Positions 1 through 8,494 of a stretch of 43,791 bases of DNA are shown piece by piece. Both the position numbers and the translations under genes were made by a program. Source of the stretch: Alphaproteobacteria bacterium (GTDB lineage: Bacteria > Pseudomonadota > Alphaproteobacteria > Thalassobaculales > Thalassobaculaceae); the NCBI GenBank assembly GCA_024742275.1, contig JANSYS010000029.1, positions 1 through 43,791 on the forward strand. Direction: 5' to 3'. Position 1 is the stretch's first letter; each line of letters begins with the position of its first letter. The notes under the pieces are model-generated. The model saw nothing but the letters and a program-made list of their open reading frames with translations, searched no databases and had not been told where the DNA came from.

Positions 1-186
1 ATCGAAGGAGGATCAAAGCAGCGACATTCCGCGCCAGACGTCTGGCGCACCAGAACCAAGCCGCATAGCATCATCAAACAGGAGCCAGATCCTCCGTTAC
101 AAAACGAACTCGACTGGCCCAATTATCCTGACGACGGACAGTGGCTACCGATGAACCCGCAACCGGCCGGTCACCAGAACTCTCAC
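1..186 (-). pseudogene. Decayed 5' end of an NAD-dependent epimerase/dehydratase (extended SDR)
   Basis: Reading the minus strand from a GTG at 186-184, a strong ribosome-binding site (AGGAGG, about 5 nt upstream) is followed by MRVLVTG. After a one-base shift the next residues read GCGFIGSH. Together these give MRVLVTGGCGFIGSH, the N-terminal Rossmann strand and dinucleotide loop of extended SDR epimerases. The unshifted frame stops six codons later and the shifted frame stops soon after GSH. A third frame then reads a DN...VRFV..DL pattern resembling the next part of the fold. At least two lesions lie within 186 bases, so this looks like real decay and not one sequencing error. Nothing recognisable follows toward the window edge. 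The family call rests on the short motif only. Confidence 0.65.
31..48. repeat. Perfect 18-bp palindrome
   Basis: GCGCCAGACGTCTGGCGC is fully self-complementary with no loop. It lies inside the decayed epimerase remnant. A regulator operator is possible but nothing shows which protein would bind; chance is also possible in GC-rich DNA. Confidence 0.5.
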
Positions 187-488
187 AAAACCCTCCTGCC
201 ACTGTGTTTAGGCACCGCTTCAGTGTTTGGAGAGACCACTAAGTCTGATCACCCCGAACCGTTTCGAGGCGCATGAGACAACGCAGTATATTAAAATTTA
301 CTAAATCTGTATGAGACCTCCGGCGCCGGCTGCTTTGCGGCCCCGGATTACCGATGTCATTCCGGTGTCAATGTGGACCGTCCGGAGGCGCCGTCGCGCC
401 GGCGCCCTGGCCCGCGTCCGATATCGGACAGAATCCCCCTCCCCCGGCGGCCGAGGGAGGGGTAGGTGTCTTAAGTAAGGGGCACGAC
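187..488. other. Non-coding interval between the epimerase remnant and the ABC operon end
   Basis: No convincing gene. An AT-rich patch at 283-310 contains TATACT on the minus strand (285-290), a possible -10 element for the decayed epimerase gene, with only a weak -35 17 nt upstream. A perfect 14-bp palindrome, GTCCGATATCGGAC, sits at 416-429. The hairpin at 436-462 is listed separately. A 63-codon minus frame over 301-492 has no family resemblance and was not called. Confidence 0.6.
436..462 (-). terminator. Candidate terminator hairpin after the BMP-type ABC operon
   Basis: Arms CCCCTCCC (436-443) and GGGAGGGG (455-462) are perfectly complementary, with three further inner pairs after one mismatch. 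The hairpin lies about 27 nt beyond the stop of the binding-protein gene. The following minus-strand sequence is only weakly U-rich, so intrinsic termination is plausible but not certain. Confidence 0.45.
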
Positions 489-1568
489 TCACTGCGGGAG
501 CGTGTCGTCGACGCCCTGAACGTACCAGTTCATGCCGAGCAGGGTGCCGTCGTCCAGCACTTCGCCCGCAGCGACCGCGAGGTCGCCGTTCTGCTTGTAG
601 ATCGGGCCAGTGAACGGGTGGAATTCGCCGGAGGTGATCTTCGCCTCGGTTTCCTGGGCCATGGCCTTCACGTCGTCGGGCATATTCGTGTAGTCGGCCA
701 TGATGACCATCTTGTCGCCCATGCCGCCCCAGGTATCGGCCGACGCCCAGGTCCCGTCGAGCACGGCCCGGGTTCGGTCGATGTAGTACGCGCTCCAGTC
801 GTCGATGATCGCGGTAAGCTGCGCTTTCGGGGCGAACTTGATCATGTCGGAGGCTTGGCCGAACCCAATCACTCCCTGCTGTTCCGCGATCTGCAGCGGC
901 GCGGTCGAATCGGTATGCTGCGTGATGATGTCGGCACCCTGGCCGATCAGAACCTTCGCCGCATCCGCCTCCTTGCCCGGATCGAACCAGGAATTCACCC
1001 AGACCACCTTGAGCTTGAAGTCAGGATTGACCGACTGGGCGCCCAAAAGGAACGCGTTGATACCCCGCACGACCTCGGGAATGGGGAAAGAGGCGACGTA
1101 GCCGGCCGTGCCGCTTTTCGACATCTTCGCGGCAATCTGGCCGATGACGTAGCGGCCTTCGTAGAAACGCCCGGAGTAGGTCGAGACGTTGTCGGATCGC
1201 TTGTAGCCGGTCGCATGTTCGAACTTCACGTCAGGGAACTTCTCGGCGACCGCCAGCGTCTGCTCCATGAACCCGAAGGAGGTGGTGAAGATCAGCCCCG
1301 CGCCCTGGCGCGCCAGACGGGTGATGGCCCGTTCGGCATCCGGCCCTTCGGCCACCTTCTCCACATAGACCGTCTCGACCTTGTCGCCGAACTCCTTCTC
1401 GATGGCGAGGCGACCCTGATCGTGCTGGTACGACCAGCCGTGATCGCCGATCGGGCCGACATAGATGAAGCCGACCTTGAGCGGATCGGCGGCATCGGCC
1501 GCTCCGGAACCTAGGGCGCCCGCCGCCAGCATGGCCGAGGCGACTGCCAGTTTAAGAAACCTTCTCAT
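489..1568 (-). CDS. BMP-family ABC transporter substrate-binding protein
   Basis: 359 residues. A Sec signal peptide (MRRFLKL, a hydrophobic stretch, cleavage near the ADA motif at residues 24-26) precedes a type I periplasmic binding-protein fold that starts LKVGFIYVGP and GDHGWSYQHD. That opening is characteristic of the BMP/PnrA group (basic membrane protein, PF02608). There is no lipobox cysteine, so it should be a soluble periplasmic protein. The family typically binds nucleosides or related purines; the ligand here is not deducible. It is the last gene of the importer operon, 64 nt after permease 2, with its own GGAG site. A larger intergenic gap before the binding-protein gene often permits extra expression of it. 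Confidence 0.93.
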   Translation of the reverse strand: MRRFLKLAVASAMLAAGALGSGAADAADPLKVGFIYVGPIGDHGWSYQHDQGRLAIEKEFGDKVETVYVEKVAEGPDAERAITRLARQGAGLIFTTSFGFMEQTLAVAEKFPDVKFEHATGYKRSDNVSTYSGRFYEGRYVIGQIAAKMSKSGTAGYVASFPIPEVVRGINAFLLGAQSVNPDFKLKVVWVNSWFDPGKEADAAKVLIGQGADIITQHTDSTAPLQIAEQQGVIGFGQASDMIKFAPKAQLTAIIDDWSAYYIDRTRAVLDGTWASADTWGGMGDKMVIMADYTNMPDDVKAMAQETEAKITSGEFHPFTGPIYKQNGDLAVAAGEVLDDGTLLGMNWYVQGVDDTLPQ

Positions 1569-1632
1569 TATCCCCGTCTCCTGTCCTGTTCTTCGGGTAA
1601 CGTAACGCGACCGCCCGGAGAGCGGCCCCGGC

Positions 1633-2553
1633 TCACCGGTCCGGCACGAACGTCCGTCCTATGCAGGCCGGCGTATTGATTTTGGTCAGCGTCCTGTTCC
1701 GCGAGATCAGGACCAGGACCAAAATGGTGATCAGATAGGGAAAAGACGACAGGACCTGGGACGGAATTCCGATCCCCAGCCCCTGGGCGTAGAGCCCCAT
1801 GATCCAGACGGTTCCGAACAGATAGGCGCCAACCAGCACACGCCGCGCGATCCAGGTGGCGAAAACCACCAGCGCCAAAGCGATCCAGCCGCGCCCGGAC
1901 GTCATGTTCTCCACCCATTGCGGCGTGTAGGAAAGCGAGAGATAGGCCCCCGCCAAACCCGCGCAGGCGCCGCCGAACAGAATGCAGCCGTACCGCACGG
2001 CAAGGACGTTGTAGCCCAGCGCGTGGGCCGAATCGTGATTATCGCCGACTGCCCGGATCACCAACCCAATGCGCGTCCGCGTCATCACGTAGGACACCGC
2101 GAACACCAGCAGGAAGGACGTGTAGACCAGCACATCCTGGCCGAACAGGATCGGTCCGAAGAACGGTATGTCCGTGAGGACCGGGATATCGAACGGCTGC
2201 AGCGTGACGCCCGGCAGGCCGGTGAAGCTCTCGCCGATCAGGCCGGAGAGTCCGAGACCGAGCAGCGTCAATGCCAAACCCGACGCCACCTGATTGGTCG
2301 CCAGCGTTTGCGTCAGAAATCCGAAGAGCAGCGACATGGCCATACCGGCCAGAACCGCCGCGAGCACGCCGAGCGCGGCCGACCCGGTCGTATAGGCGGC
2401 GACGAAACCGCAGACCGCGCCGACCACCATCATCCCCTCGACGCCGAGGTTGAGGACGCCCGAACGTTCGACGACCAATTCTCCGATCGCCGCGAGAAGG
2501 AGCGGCGTGGAAGCTGTGATGATCGTCAGGATGACCGCCTCGAGCCCCGTCAT
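1633..2553 (-). CDS. ABC transporter permease (nucleoside/simple-sugar type), second subunit
   Basis: 306 residues, very hydrophobic, with about eight or nine membrane segments. The signature LNLGVEGMMVVGAV near residue 30 is typical of the BPD_transp_2 permease pair that works with BMP-type binding proteins (NupQ/PnrE-like). The ATG at 2553 was chosen because it overlaps the stop of the preceding permease in an ATGA, and because the longer upstream frame is an arginine-rich shadow. It should form a heterodimeric channel with the 2550-3635 product. Confidence 0.93.
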   Translation of the reverse strand: MTGLEAVILTIITASTPLLLAAIGELVVERSGVLNLGVEGMMVVGAVCGFVAAYTTGSAALGVLAAVLAGMAMSLLFGFLTQTLATNQVASGLALTLLGLGLSGLIGESFTGLPGVTLQPFDIPVLTDIPFFGPILFGQDVLVYTSFLLVFAVSYVMTRTRIGLVIRAVGDNHDSAHALGYNVLAVRYGCILFGGACAGLAGAYLSLSYTPQWVENMTSGRGWIALALVVFATWIARRVLVGAYLFGTVWIMGLYAQGLGIGIPSQVLSSFPYLITILVLVLISRNRTLTKINTPACIGRTFVPDR

Positions 2554-3635
2554 CGGCCCGCGTCCCCGTACGCCGTCTGCGATCGCAGCAGGCGGATCCG
2601 ATAGAGGATCAGCGTGTCGCAGGCCAGGATGAAGAACAGCAGGATTCCCTGGAACACCTGGGCCGTCTTGTCGGAGATGCCGAGGTCGATCTGAGCCGCT
2701 TCGCCGCCGAGGTAGCTGATGCCGAGCATGACGCCCGCCACAAGGACGCCTGCCGGATTCAGCCGACCGAGGAAGGCGACGATGATCGCCGTGAAACCGT
2801 ACCCGGGGGAAATCGCCGGCTGCAGATGGCCGCTCGGCCCCGCCACCTCGCAAATGCCGGCGAGCCCGGCGAGGCCGCCGGACAGCAGCAGGCAGAACCA
2901 CACCATCCGCTTGGAGGAAAATCCGGCGAACGTCCCGGCGCGCGGCGCGGTCCCGACCACCCGCACCTCGAACCCCTTTAGCGTCCTCGACATCAGCACG
3001 TAGAGCACGACCACGGCCACCAGAGCCAGGCCGGCGCCCAAATGCATACGGCCGTCGCCAAAGGTCGGCAGTAGCTGCCAGCCTTCGAACTGCACAGACT
3101 TCGGGAAATTGAAGCCCTGGGGATCGCGCCAGGGACCGCGGATGAACCAGTCGGCGATCAGTTGCGCCACATAGACGAGCATCAGACTGGTCAGGATCTC
3201 GTTGGTGCCGAACCGGGTCCTGAGGTAGGCCGGGATCGCCGCGTAGAGAGCGCCGCCGAGCGCGCCCATCATCAGCATGAGGACCATCACCGGGAAGCTC
3301 TGGAACTCGTGCCAGAGGATCGGCAGGGCGGAGCCGAACAGCGCGCCCATGGTGAGTTGGCCCTCGGCGCCGATGTTCCAGACATTGGCACGGAAACAGA
3401 CGGCAAGGCCGACGCCGATCAGGACTAGCGGCGCCGCCTTGACCACGAGTTCCTCAAGCGACCACCACCACAGGACGGGTTCGAGGAAATAGACGTAGAG
3501 CGCGTGGGCCGGATCCAGCCCCATCAGCGAGAAGATCACGGCGCCGGCCAGCAGGGTGAGCGCGACGGCCAGGACCGGCGACAGCCAGGTCATCAGGCGC
3601 GATCTTTCCGCCCGGCGTTCGAGAACCAGCCTCAC
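2550..3635 (-). CDS. ABC transporter permease (nucleoside/simple-sugar type), first subunit
   Basis: 361 residues. The cytoplasmic N-terminus has RRAERSR, followed by multiple membrane helices. The motif FRANVWNIGAEGQLTMGA (about residues 82-99) is diagnostic of the NupP/PnrD-like permeases of BMP-type importers. The start is GTG at 3635, overlapping the ATPase stop as GTGA, and the stop overlaps the next permease as ATGA. This indicates translational coupling and equal stoichiometry of the membrane subunits. Confidence 0.93.
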   Translation of the reverse strand: MRLVLERRAERSRLMTWLSPVLAVALTLLAGAVIFSLMGLDPAHALYVYFLEPVLWWWSLEELVVKAAPLVLIGVGLAVCFRANVWNIGAEGQLTMGALFGSALPILWHEFQSFPVMVLMLMMGALGGALYAAIPAYLRTRFGTNEILTSLMLVYVAQLIADWFIRGPWRDPQGFNFPKSVQFEGWQLLPTFGDGRMHLGAGLALVAVVVLYVLMSRTLKGFEVRVVGTAPRAGTFAGFSSKRMVWFCLLLSGGLAGLAGICEVAGPSGHLQPAISPGYGFTAIIVAFLGRLNPAGVLVAGVMLGISYLGGEAAQIDLGISDKTAQVFQGILLFFILACDTLILYRIRLLRSQTAYGDAGR

Positions 3636-5167
3636 GAGGCCGCCCTTTCGGAAGCGCCCCTCTCATGGGCACCTGCCATCAGCAAGCCGATCGCCTCGCG
3701 ATCGAGATCGCCTGTCGGTCGGCTGTCTGACAACTCGCCTCGGGAGATCACAGCGATGCGGTCGGCGATGGCGAAAATCTCGTCCAGGTCCTGGCTGATG
3801 ACCAGAACGGCGGACCCGCTCCGGGCGAGGTCGATGAGCGCCTGGCGGATGACGGCCGCGGCCCCGGCATCGACGCCCCAGGTCGGCTGGTTAACCACCA
3901 GGAGCCTGGGCCGCCGGTCGAGCTCACGGCCGATGACGAATTTCTGCAGGTTGCCGCCCGACAGCGAGCGTGCCTCCGGGTCGCTATGCGCCGTCCGCAC
4001 GTCGAAGGCTCCCGCGACGCGACCGGCCACATCGCCGGCCAGGCCGAGATTGACCAGGCCGCGCTGCACCATCCCGTCGTCCACGGCGAACCGGGTCAAA
4101 ATGACGTTGTGGGAGAGCGGAAAGTCGGGCACGGCGCCATGACCGAGCCGCTCTTCCGGAACAAAAGCTGCGCCCAGCGCCCGCCGAGCCTTGATACCGC
4201 GCGCGGCGCAACCGTGGCCGGCGATCGTGATCGATCCGCCAACGCCCTCGAGCCGCTCGCCCGAAACCGCGTCGAACAGTTCGGACTGGCCGTTGCCCGC
4301 CACGCCGGCGATGGCGACAATCTCGCCCCCGGCGACCTCCAGGGAAACATCGCGCAGCGCGGTGCCGAAAGGACCGTCCGCCGGCAAGGAGACGTGGTCG
4401 AGCGTCAGGATCGCCTCGCCCAGCGCCTGAACCATTCGCGTGGAGACGTCGGCCACATCGACTCCGACCATGTGCCGAGCCAGCGAGGCGGCGGTCTCCC
4501 GGCGCGGATCGACGACCGCCACGACCTTGCCCCGCCTCAGGACCGTCGCCGCCTGGCACAGCGCCTTCACCTCTTCCAACCGGTGAGAGATGTAGAGTAT
4601 GGCGCATCCCTCGGCGGCAAGTCGCCTCAGAGTGACGAAGAGTTGATCGGCCTCCTGCGGCGTCAGCACCGCCGTCGGCTCGTCCATGATCAGCAGCGAC
4701 GGCTCTTGCAGCAGGCAGCGCACGATCTCGATCCGCTGGCGCTGTCCGACCGACAGATCGGCGACCAGGGCATGCGGCTGCAGCGGCAGGCCGTACCCGC
4801 GCGACACCTGCTCGATACGGGTGGCCAGAGCTGCCATATCCGTCGCATCCGGCAACGCGAGTGCGACGTTCTCGGCAACGGTCAGCGCCTCGAACAGAGA
4901 AAAGTGCTGAAAGACCATGCCGACGCCGAGCGCGCGGGCGGCCGCCGGATTGGCGATCCGGACCGGCTTGCCGCGCCACCGCAACTCGCCATCGCTCGGT
5001 TGCAGGGCGCCGTACATCATCTTGACCAAGGTCGACTTGCCGGCGCCGTTTTCGCCCAGCAGGGCGTGGATTTCGCCGGGCTTGAGACGCAGAGTCACGT
5101 CATCATTGGCGGCAAACTCGCCGAAGGTCTTGGTGATATGGACGGCCTCCAGAAGGAAGTCGCTCAT
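3632..5167 (-). CDS. Two-domain ABC transporter ATPase of the BMP-type importer
   Basis: 511 residues with two fused nucleotide-binding domains. Domain 1 has Walker A GENGAGKST (about 38-46), signature LSVGQRQR and Walker B LLIMDEPTAVL. Domain 2 has the degenerate GVAGNGQSE in place of Walker A, signature LSGGNLQK and a Walker B reading VVNQPTWGVD, where the acidic residue is replaced. This asymmetry is normal for sugar/nucleoside importer ATPases (MglA/YufO-like). It is the first gene of the operon; the divergent interval to the SDR operon (5168-5367) should carry promoters for both. Confidence 0.93.
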   Translation of the reverse strand: MSDFLLEAVHITKTFGEFAANDDVTLRLKPGEIHALLGENGAGKSTLVKMMYGALQPSDGELRWRGKPVRIANPAAARALGVGMVFQHFSLFEALTVAENVALALPDATDMAALATRIEQVSRGYGLPLQPHALVADLSVGQRQRIEIVRCLLQEPSLLIMDEPTAVLTPQEADQLFVTLRRLAAEGCAILYISHRLEEVKALCQAATVLRRGKVVAVVDPRRETAASLARHMVGVDVADVSTRMVQALGEAILTLDHVSLPADGPFGTALRDVSLEVAGGEIVAIAGVAGNGQSELFDAVSGERLEGVGGSITIAGHGCAARGIKARRALGAAFVPEERLGHGAVPDFPLSHNVILTRFAVDDGMVQRGLVNLGLAGDVAGRVAGAFDVRTAHSDPEARSLSGGNLQKFVIGRELDRRPRLLVVNQPTWGVDAGAAAVIRQALIDLARSGSAVLVISQDLDEIFAIADRIAVISRGELSDSRPTGDLDREAIGLLMAGAHERGASERAAS

Positions 5168-5367
5168 TCGGCCTGCCCCTGCCCCACGCTTTGCCTGGAT
5201 CTTCGCACAACGATCCGCTCTGGGTAGAGGCTGACGCCGCGGATGTCGAGAATCTTGTTGCAGCGCACGCGCGACGATGAGGGGTGCCTGTCGCGGAAGA
5301 CGTGTCCTAGACTGCGCTCGACCGAGCCCGCGAAAGACGGGTTGCCGACCGAGACGAGGGATGGAAC

Positions 5368-6147
5368 ATGGCCGCCGGACGGGACAGGCTTGCTGGCAAG
5401 ACCGCGCTGATCACCGGCGGCGCGTCCGGAATCGGCAAGGCCATTGCCGAAACCTTCACCGAACAGGGCGCGTCCGTCGTCATCGCCGATATAGACGATG
5501 AACGCGGACTGGCTGTGGCCGACGCACTCTCCGCTCGCTTCGAGCGATTGGATGTCCGCGACGAGGACGCTTGGCGCCGGGTGACGGGCGGCATCATGGA
5601 CGCGCTGGGCCGGCTCGACATCGTCGTGAACAACGCCGGCACCGGCGGATCGGGCGGATCCATCGAGGACGCCGGCGTCGACGACTGGGACCGGGTGATG
5701 GACATCAACGCAAAAGGCGTGTTCCTCGGCTGCAAACACGGGGTTGCGGCGATGAAGCGGAACGCGAACCCGACGGGCGGCTCCATCGTCAACATGTCGA
5801 GCATCGCCGGCCTGGTCGGCGCCCCGGCGATTCCAGTCTACTCCGCATCGAAAGGCGCCGTCCGCCTGCTGACGAAATCGGTCGCGCTGCATTGCGCCAG
5901 GAAGGGTTACGGCATCCGCTGCAATTCGGTCCACCCGTCCTATACGGATACCCCGATGGTGGACCGCATGGTGGACGGCCACCACAACCCCGAGCGCCTG
6001 CGCCAGGCGATCGAGGCTGCCGCACCGCTCGGCCGTCTGGGCGCTCCCGCCGACGTCGCCGGGGCCGTCCTGTATCTGGCGAGCGACGACAGCGCCTTCG
6101 TTACCGGCACCGAATTGACGGTGGATGGCGGCATCGTCGCGATGTGA
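5368..6147 (+). CDS. SDR family oxidoreductase (NAD-type)
   Basis: 259 residues, classical short-chain dehydrogenase/reductase. Cofactor motif TGGASGIG is at 16-23, NNAG at 88-91, and the catalytic Ser145-Tyr158-Lys162 triad lies in a YSASK setting. Asp41 at the end of the second strand favours NAD over NADP. The C-terminal FVTGTELTVDGG is intact. GAGGG about seven nt upstream of the ATG supports the start. It leads a four-gene operon with a second SDR, an aminoglycoside-phosphotransferase-fold kinase and a tautomerase-like protein. Substrate unknown; oxidation of a hydroxyacyl compound would fit the context. Confidence 0.92.
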   Translation: MAAGRDRLAGKTALITGGASGIGKAIAETFTEQGASVVIADIDDERGLAVADALSARFERLDVRDEDAWRRVTGGIMDALGRLDIVVNNAGTGGSGGSIEDAGVDDWDRVMDINAKGVFLGCKHGVAAMKRNANPTGGSIVNMSSIAGLVGAPAIPVYSASKGAVRLLTKSVALHCARKGYGIRCNSVHPSYTDTPMVDRMVDGHHNPERLRQAIEAAAPLGRLGAPADVAGAVLYLASDDSAFVTGTELTVDGGIVAM

Positions 6148-6208
6148 CGCCCCGCCGCTGCCAAAAGAGACGACATTTCGAAAGACGACTTCCGAAGGAG
6201 AAACACGC

Positions 6209-6973
6209 ATGTTCGACCTGACCGGCAAGGTGGCTCTGATCACCGGCTCGTCCCGTGGCATCGGCAAATCGATCGCCGAATGCATGGTGAAGCAGGGCGC
6301 GAAAGTGGTCATCTCGTCGCGCAAGGTGGAGGCCTGCACGGCGGTCGCCGAGGAGATCACGGCGGCCGGCGGCGATGCGGTGGCGATCCCCTGCAATATC
6401 GGCCGCAAGGAGGAGCTTCAGGCTCTCGTGGACGGCACCCGGAAGGCTTTCGGAAAGATCGACGTGCTGGTCTGCAACGCGGCGACCAACCCGGTCTTCG
6501 GCCCGATGTCCGAGGTGTCCGACGAGGCCTACGACAAGATCATGGACACGAACGTCAAGAGCGCGTTCTGGCTCTGCAACATGGTGCTGCCGGAGATGGC
6601 CGAACGCGGCGACGGCGCGGCGATCCTGATCTCCTCCATCGCCTCCATGTACGGCAACCGCAAGCTCGGCATCTATGGCATCTCCAAGGCGGCTGAACAG
6701 CAGCTCGTCCGGAACCTCGCCGTCGAGTGGGGGCCGAAGAACATCCGGGTGAACGCCATCGCGCCGGGCCTGATCCGGACCGACTTCGCCCGCGCACTGT
6801 GGGAAGACGAAAAGCGGCGGACGATCATGGAGCAGGTTACGCCGTTGCAGCGGATCGGCGAGCCCGAGGATATCGGCTGGCTTGCCACCTATCTCGCCTC
6901 CGACGGCGCCCGTTTCGTGACCGGCCAGACCATCGTCGCCGATGGCGGTCGGACCATCGGCGACCCGTCCTGA
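6209..6973 (+). CDS. SDR family oxidoreductase (NADP-type, second of the pair)
   Basis: 254 residues. TGSSRGIG lies at 12-19, and ISSRK after strand 2 suggests NADP(H) preference, unlike its neighbour. NNAG is replaced by CNAA. The catalytic region reads ISSIAS followed by YGISK, so Ser-Tyr-Lys are present, and the tail has FVTGQTIVADGG. The ATG at 6209 follows AAGGAG by eight nt, so I rejected the 28-codon upstream extension. The gap to the previous gene is 61 nt and to the next only 10 nt. Resembles the DHRS4-like/acyl-CoA-linked SDRs often found beside ACAD-associated kinases; the substrate is inferred only from context. Confidence 0.92.
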   Translation: MFDLTGKVALITGSSRGIGKSIAECMVKQGAKVVISSRKVEACTAVAEEITAAGGDAVAIPCNIGRKEELQALVDGTRKAFGKIDVLVCNAATNPVFGPMSEVSDEAYDKIMDTNVKSAFWLCNMVLPEMAERGDGAAILISSIASMYGNRKLGIYGISKAAEQQLVRNLAVEWGPKNIRVNAIAPGLIRTDFARALWEDEKRRTIMEQVTPLQRIGEPEDIGWLATYLASDGARFVTGQTIVADGGRTIGDPS

Positions 6974-6983
6974 GGGTAGGGCC

Positions 6984-8042
6984 ATGGCGCATTTAGGACC
7001 GGTTACGGATGCTCACCGCTTCGACGAGTCCGGTTTGGCGAGATACCTCGCGGATCACGGGCTCGACGGAGCCGCGTCCGGCATAGCCGTGCGGCAGTTC
7101 CAGGGCGGCCAATCCAACCCGACCTTCCGTCTCGACACTGCCGATGGGAACGCAGCCTATGTGCTGCGCAAGAAACCGCCGGGCGATCTCCTGCCCTCGG
7201 CGCATATGGTCGAGCGCGAGTACAGAGTGATGGCGGCGCTCGCCGATACCGACGTTCCCGTTCCCGTTATGCGCCATCTTTGCGAAGACCCGGCCGTGAT
7301 CGGAACGGCCTTCTACGTCATGGATTTCCTCGACGGCCGGATCCCGGACGAACCGTCCCTCGATATCGGCTACACTCCGGAGGAACGCGCCGCGATCTGG
7401 GACAGCGCCAACGAAGCGTTGGCCAAGCTCCACAGCGTCGACCCGACCGCCGTGGGCCTCGGCGATTTCGGCAGGCCGGCGAATTATTGCGGCCGGCAGG
7501 TGGCACGCTGGACCAAGCAGTTCGAAGCGTCCAAGACCGATCCAATGCCAGACATGGATCGGTTGACCGAGTGGTTGAACGCCCATCCCGGCGTGCCCGA
7601 CGAAGTGTCGATCGTGCATGGCGATTTCCGCCTGCCGAACCTGATGCTGCATCCGAGCGAGCCGAAGGTGATCGCCATTCTGGACTGGGAACTTGCCACC
7701 CTCGGCCACCCACTGGCCGACGTCGCCTATACCTGCATGCCATATCGCATGGCCTATGAGGAGAAGGCGCTCAAAGGCATGGTCGGTCTCGACCTGGATG
7801 CCCTGGGGATCCCCAGCGAGGAAGCGTATCTCGAGAAGTACCGTCGCCGCACTGGGCGCGACGCACTCCCGGACATGCGGTATTTCCACGCCCTGTCGTT
7901 CTTCCGCCTCGCCGCGATCTGTCAAGGCGTCTACTTCCGCGGGCTTCAGGGCAACGCCAGTTCGGACAACGCACTCGAGGTCGGCGCCAAGGCGCCCCGC
8001 TTGGCCGAGATCGGCTGGGCGATCGCCAGCGGCAGCGCGTGA
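6984..8042 (+). CDS. Phosphotransferase of the ACAD10/11-LvaA type (acyl-CoA hydroxyl kinase candidate)
   Basis: 352 residues with the aminoglycoside-phosphotransferase/choline-kinase fold (APH, PF01636). The catalytic loop HGDFRLPN starts at His212 (Asp214 as base, Asn219), and the magnesium-binding DWE follows at 234-236 in LDWELATLGHPLADVAY. That last pattern is typical of the kinase domain of eukaryotic ACAD10/11 and of Pseudomonas LvaA, which phosphorylates 4-hydroxyacyl-CoA. N-terminal QFQGGQSNPTF is the family's nucleotide loop. Ten nt separate it from the SDR and four from the tautomerase-like gene. An ACAD11-type dehydrogenase is encoded at 15000-16205. The acyl-CoA kinase role is inference from family. 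Confidence 0.9.
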   Translation: MAHLGPVTDAHRFDESGLARYLADHGLDGAASGIAVRQFQGGQSNPTFRLDTADGNAAYVLRKKPPGDLLPSAHMVEREYRVMAALADTDVPVPVMRHLCEDPAVIGTAFYVMDFLDGRIPDEPSLDIGYTPEERAAIWDSANEALAKLHSVDPTAVGLGDFGRPANYCGRQVARWTKQFEASKTDPMPDMDRLTEWLNAHPGVPDEVSIVHGDFRLPNLMLHPSEPKVIAILDWELATLGHPLADVAYTCMPYRMAYEEKALKGMVGLDLDALGIPSEEAYLEKYRRRTGRDALPDMRYFHALSFFRLAAICQGVYFRGLQGNASSDNALEVGAKAPRLAEIGWAIASGSA

Positions 8043-8046
8043 CGCC

Positions 8047-8436
8047 ATGGCACAGGTCAAGGTCCACGCGCGGCGGCACGTCATCGATCGGTACCGACAG
8101 GCGGTCTCGGACGCGATCCACGGGGTTTTGATGGATGCGTTCAACCTGCCGGAGGACAAGCGTTTCCATCGGTTCATCGCCCTGGACGATGCCGATTTCA
8201 TTCACCCCGCCGACCGCGGCGACGGCTACACGGTGATCGAGATCGTGATGTTCGAAGGGCGTTCCGACGCCGCCAAGCGCGCCTGCCTGCGCGGCCTGAT
8301 GCGGGCGGTACCGAAAGCCGCGGGTATCCCGGTCGAAGCGGTTGAGATCACCCTCATCGAAACGCCGAAAGCCAATTGGGGCATTCGCGGCAAGGTCGGG
8401 GACGAGTTGACCCTGAACTACAAGGTCGACCTGTAG
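8047..8436 (+). CDS. Tautomerase_2-family protein lacking the N-terminal proline
   Basis: 129 residues matching the long, single-chain 4-oxalocrotonate-tautomerase-like family (Tautomerase_2, PF14552). It has the VIEIVMFEGRSDAAKRACLR helix-strand unit and the ETPKANWGIRGK end that usually reads VPxENWS. These enzymes use Pro-1, exposed after Met removal, as general base. Here residue 2 is Ala, so the usual mechanism is unavailable unless the start is misassigned; no in-frame Met-Pro occurs nearby. It is the last gene of the SDR-SDR-kinase operon, four nt after the kinase stop. It could be a non-canonical enzyme or a binding protein. Confidence 0.85.
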   Translation: MAQVKVHARRHVIDRYRQAVSDAIHGVLMDAFNLPEDKRFHRFIALDDADFIHPADRGDGYTVIEIVMFEGRSDAAKRACLRGLMRAVPKAAGIPVEAVEITLIETPKANWGIRGKVGDELTLNYKVDL

Positions 8437-8447
8437 GCGCCGTTCCG

Positions 8448-8478
8448 TGCCGCGACGCGTCCGCGTGTCGCGCGGAAG
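8448..8478. terminator. Possible bidirectional hairpin between convergent genes
   Basis: CCGCGACGCG and the facing CGCGTGTCGCGCGG pair imperfectly, with a two-base bulge, in the 58-nt gap between the tautomerase-like gene and glgA. There is no clear T-tract on either side, so this is a weak terminator candidate. Confidence 0.3.
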
Positions 8479-8494
8479 AGGCGACAGTTCCCCC

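Noticed and set aside
1..276. 91-codon plus-strand frame open from the window edge
   Set aside because: Only about 60% GC at third positions, no recognisable domain, and the minus strand carries a clear epimerase start motif that explains the segment better.
301..492. 63-codon minus frame after the binding-protein gene
   Set aside because: Arg/Pro-rich frame typical of GC-rich non-coding DNA, overlapping a terminator-like hairpin.
5164..5268. 34-codon minus-strand frame whose stop overlaps the ABC ATPase start as ATGA
   Set aside because: GTG start without a clear ribosome site and no similarity to any known leader peptide; the overlap may be coincidence.
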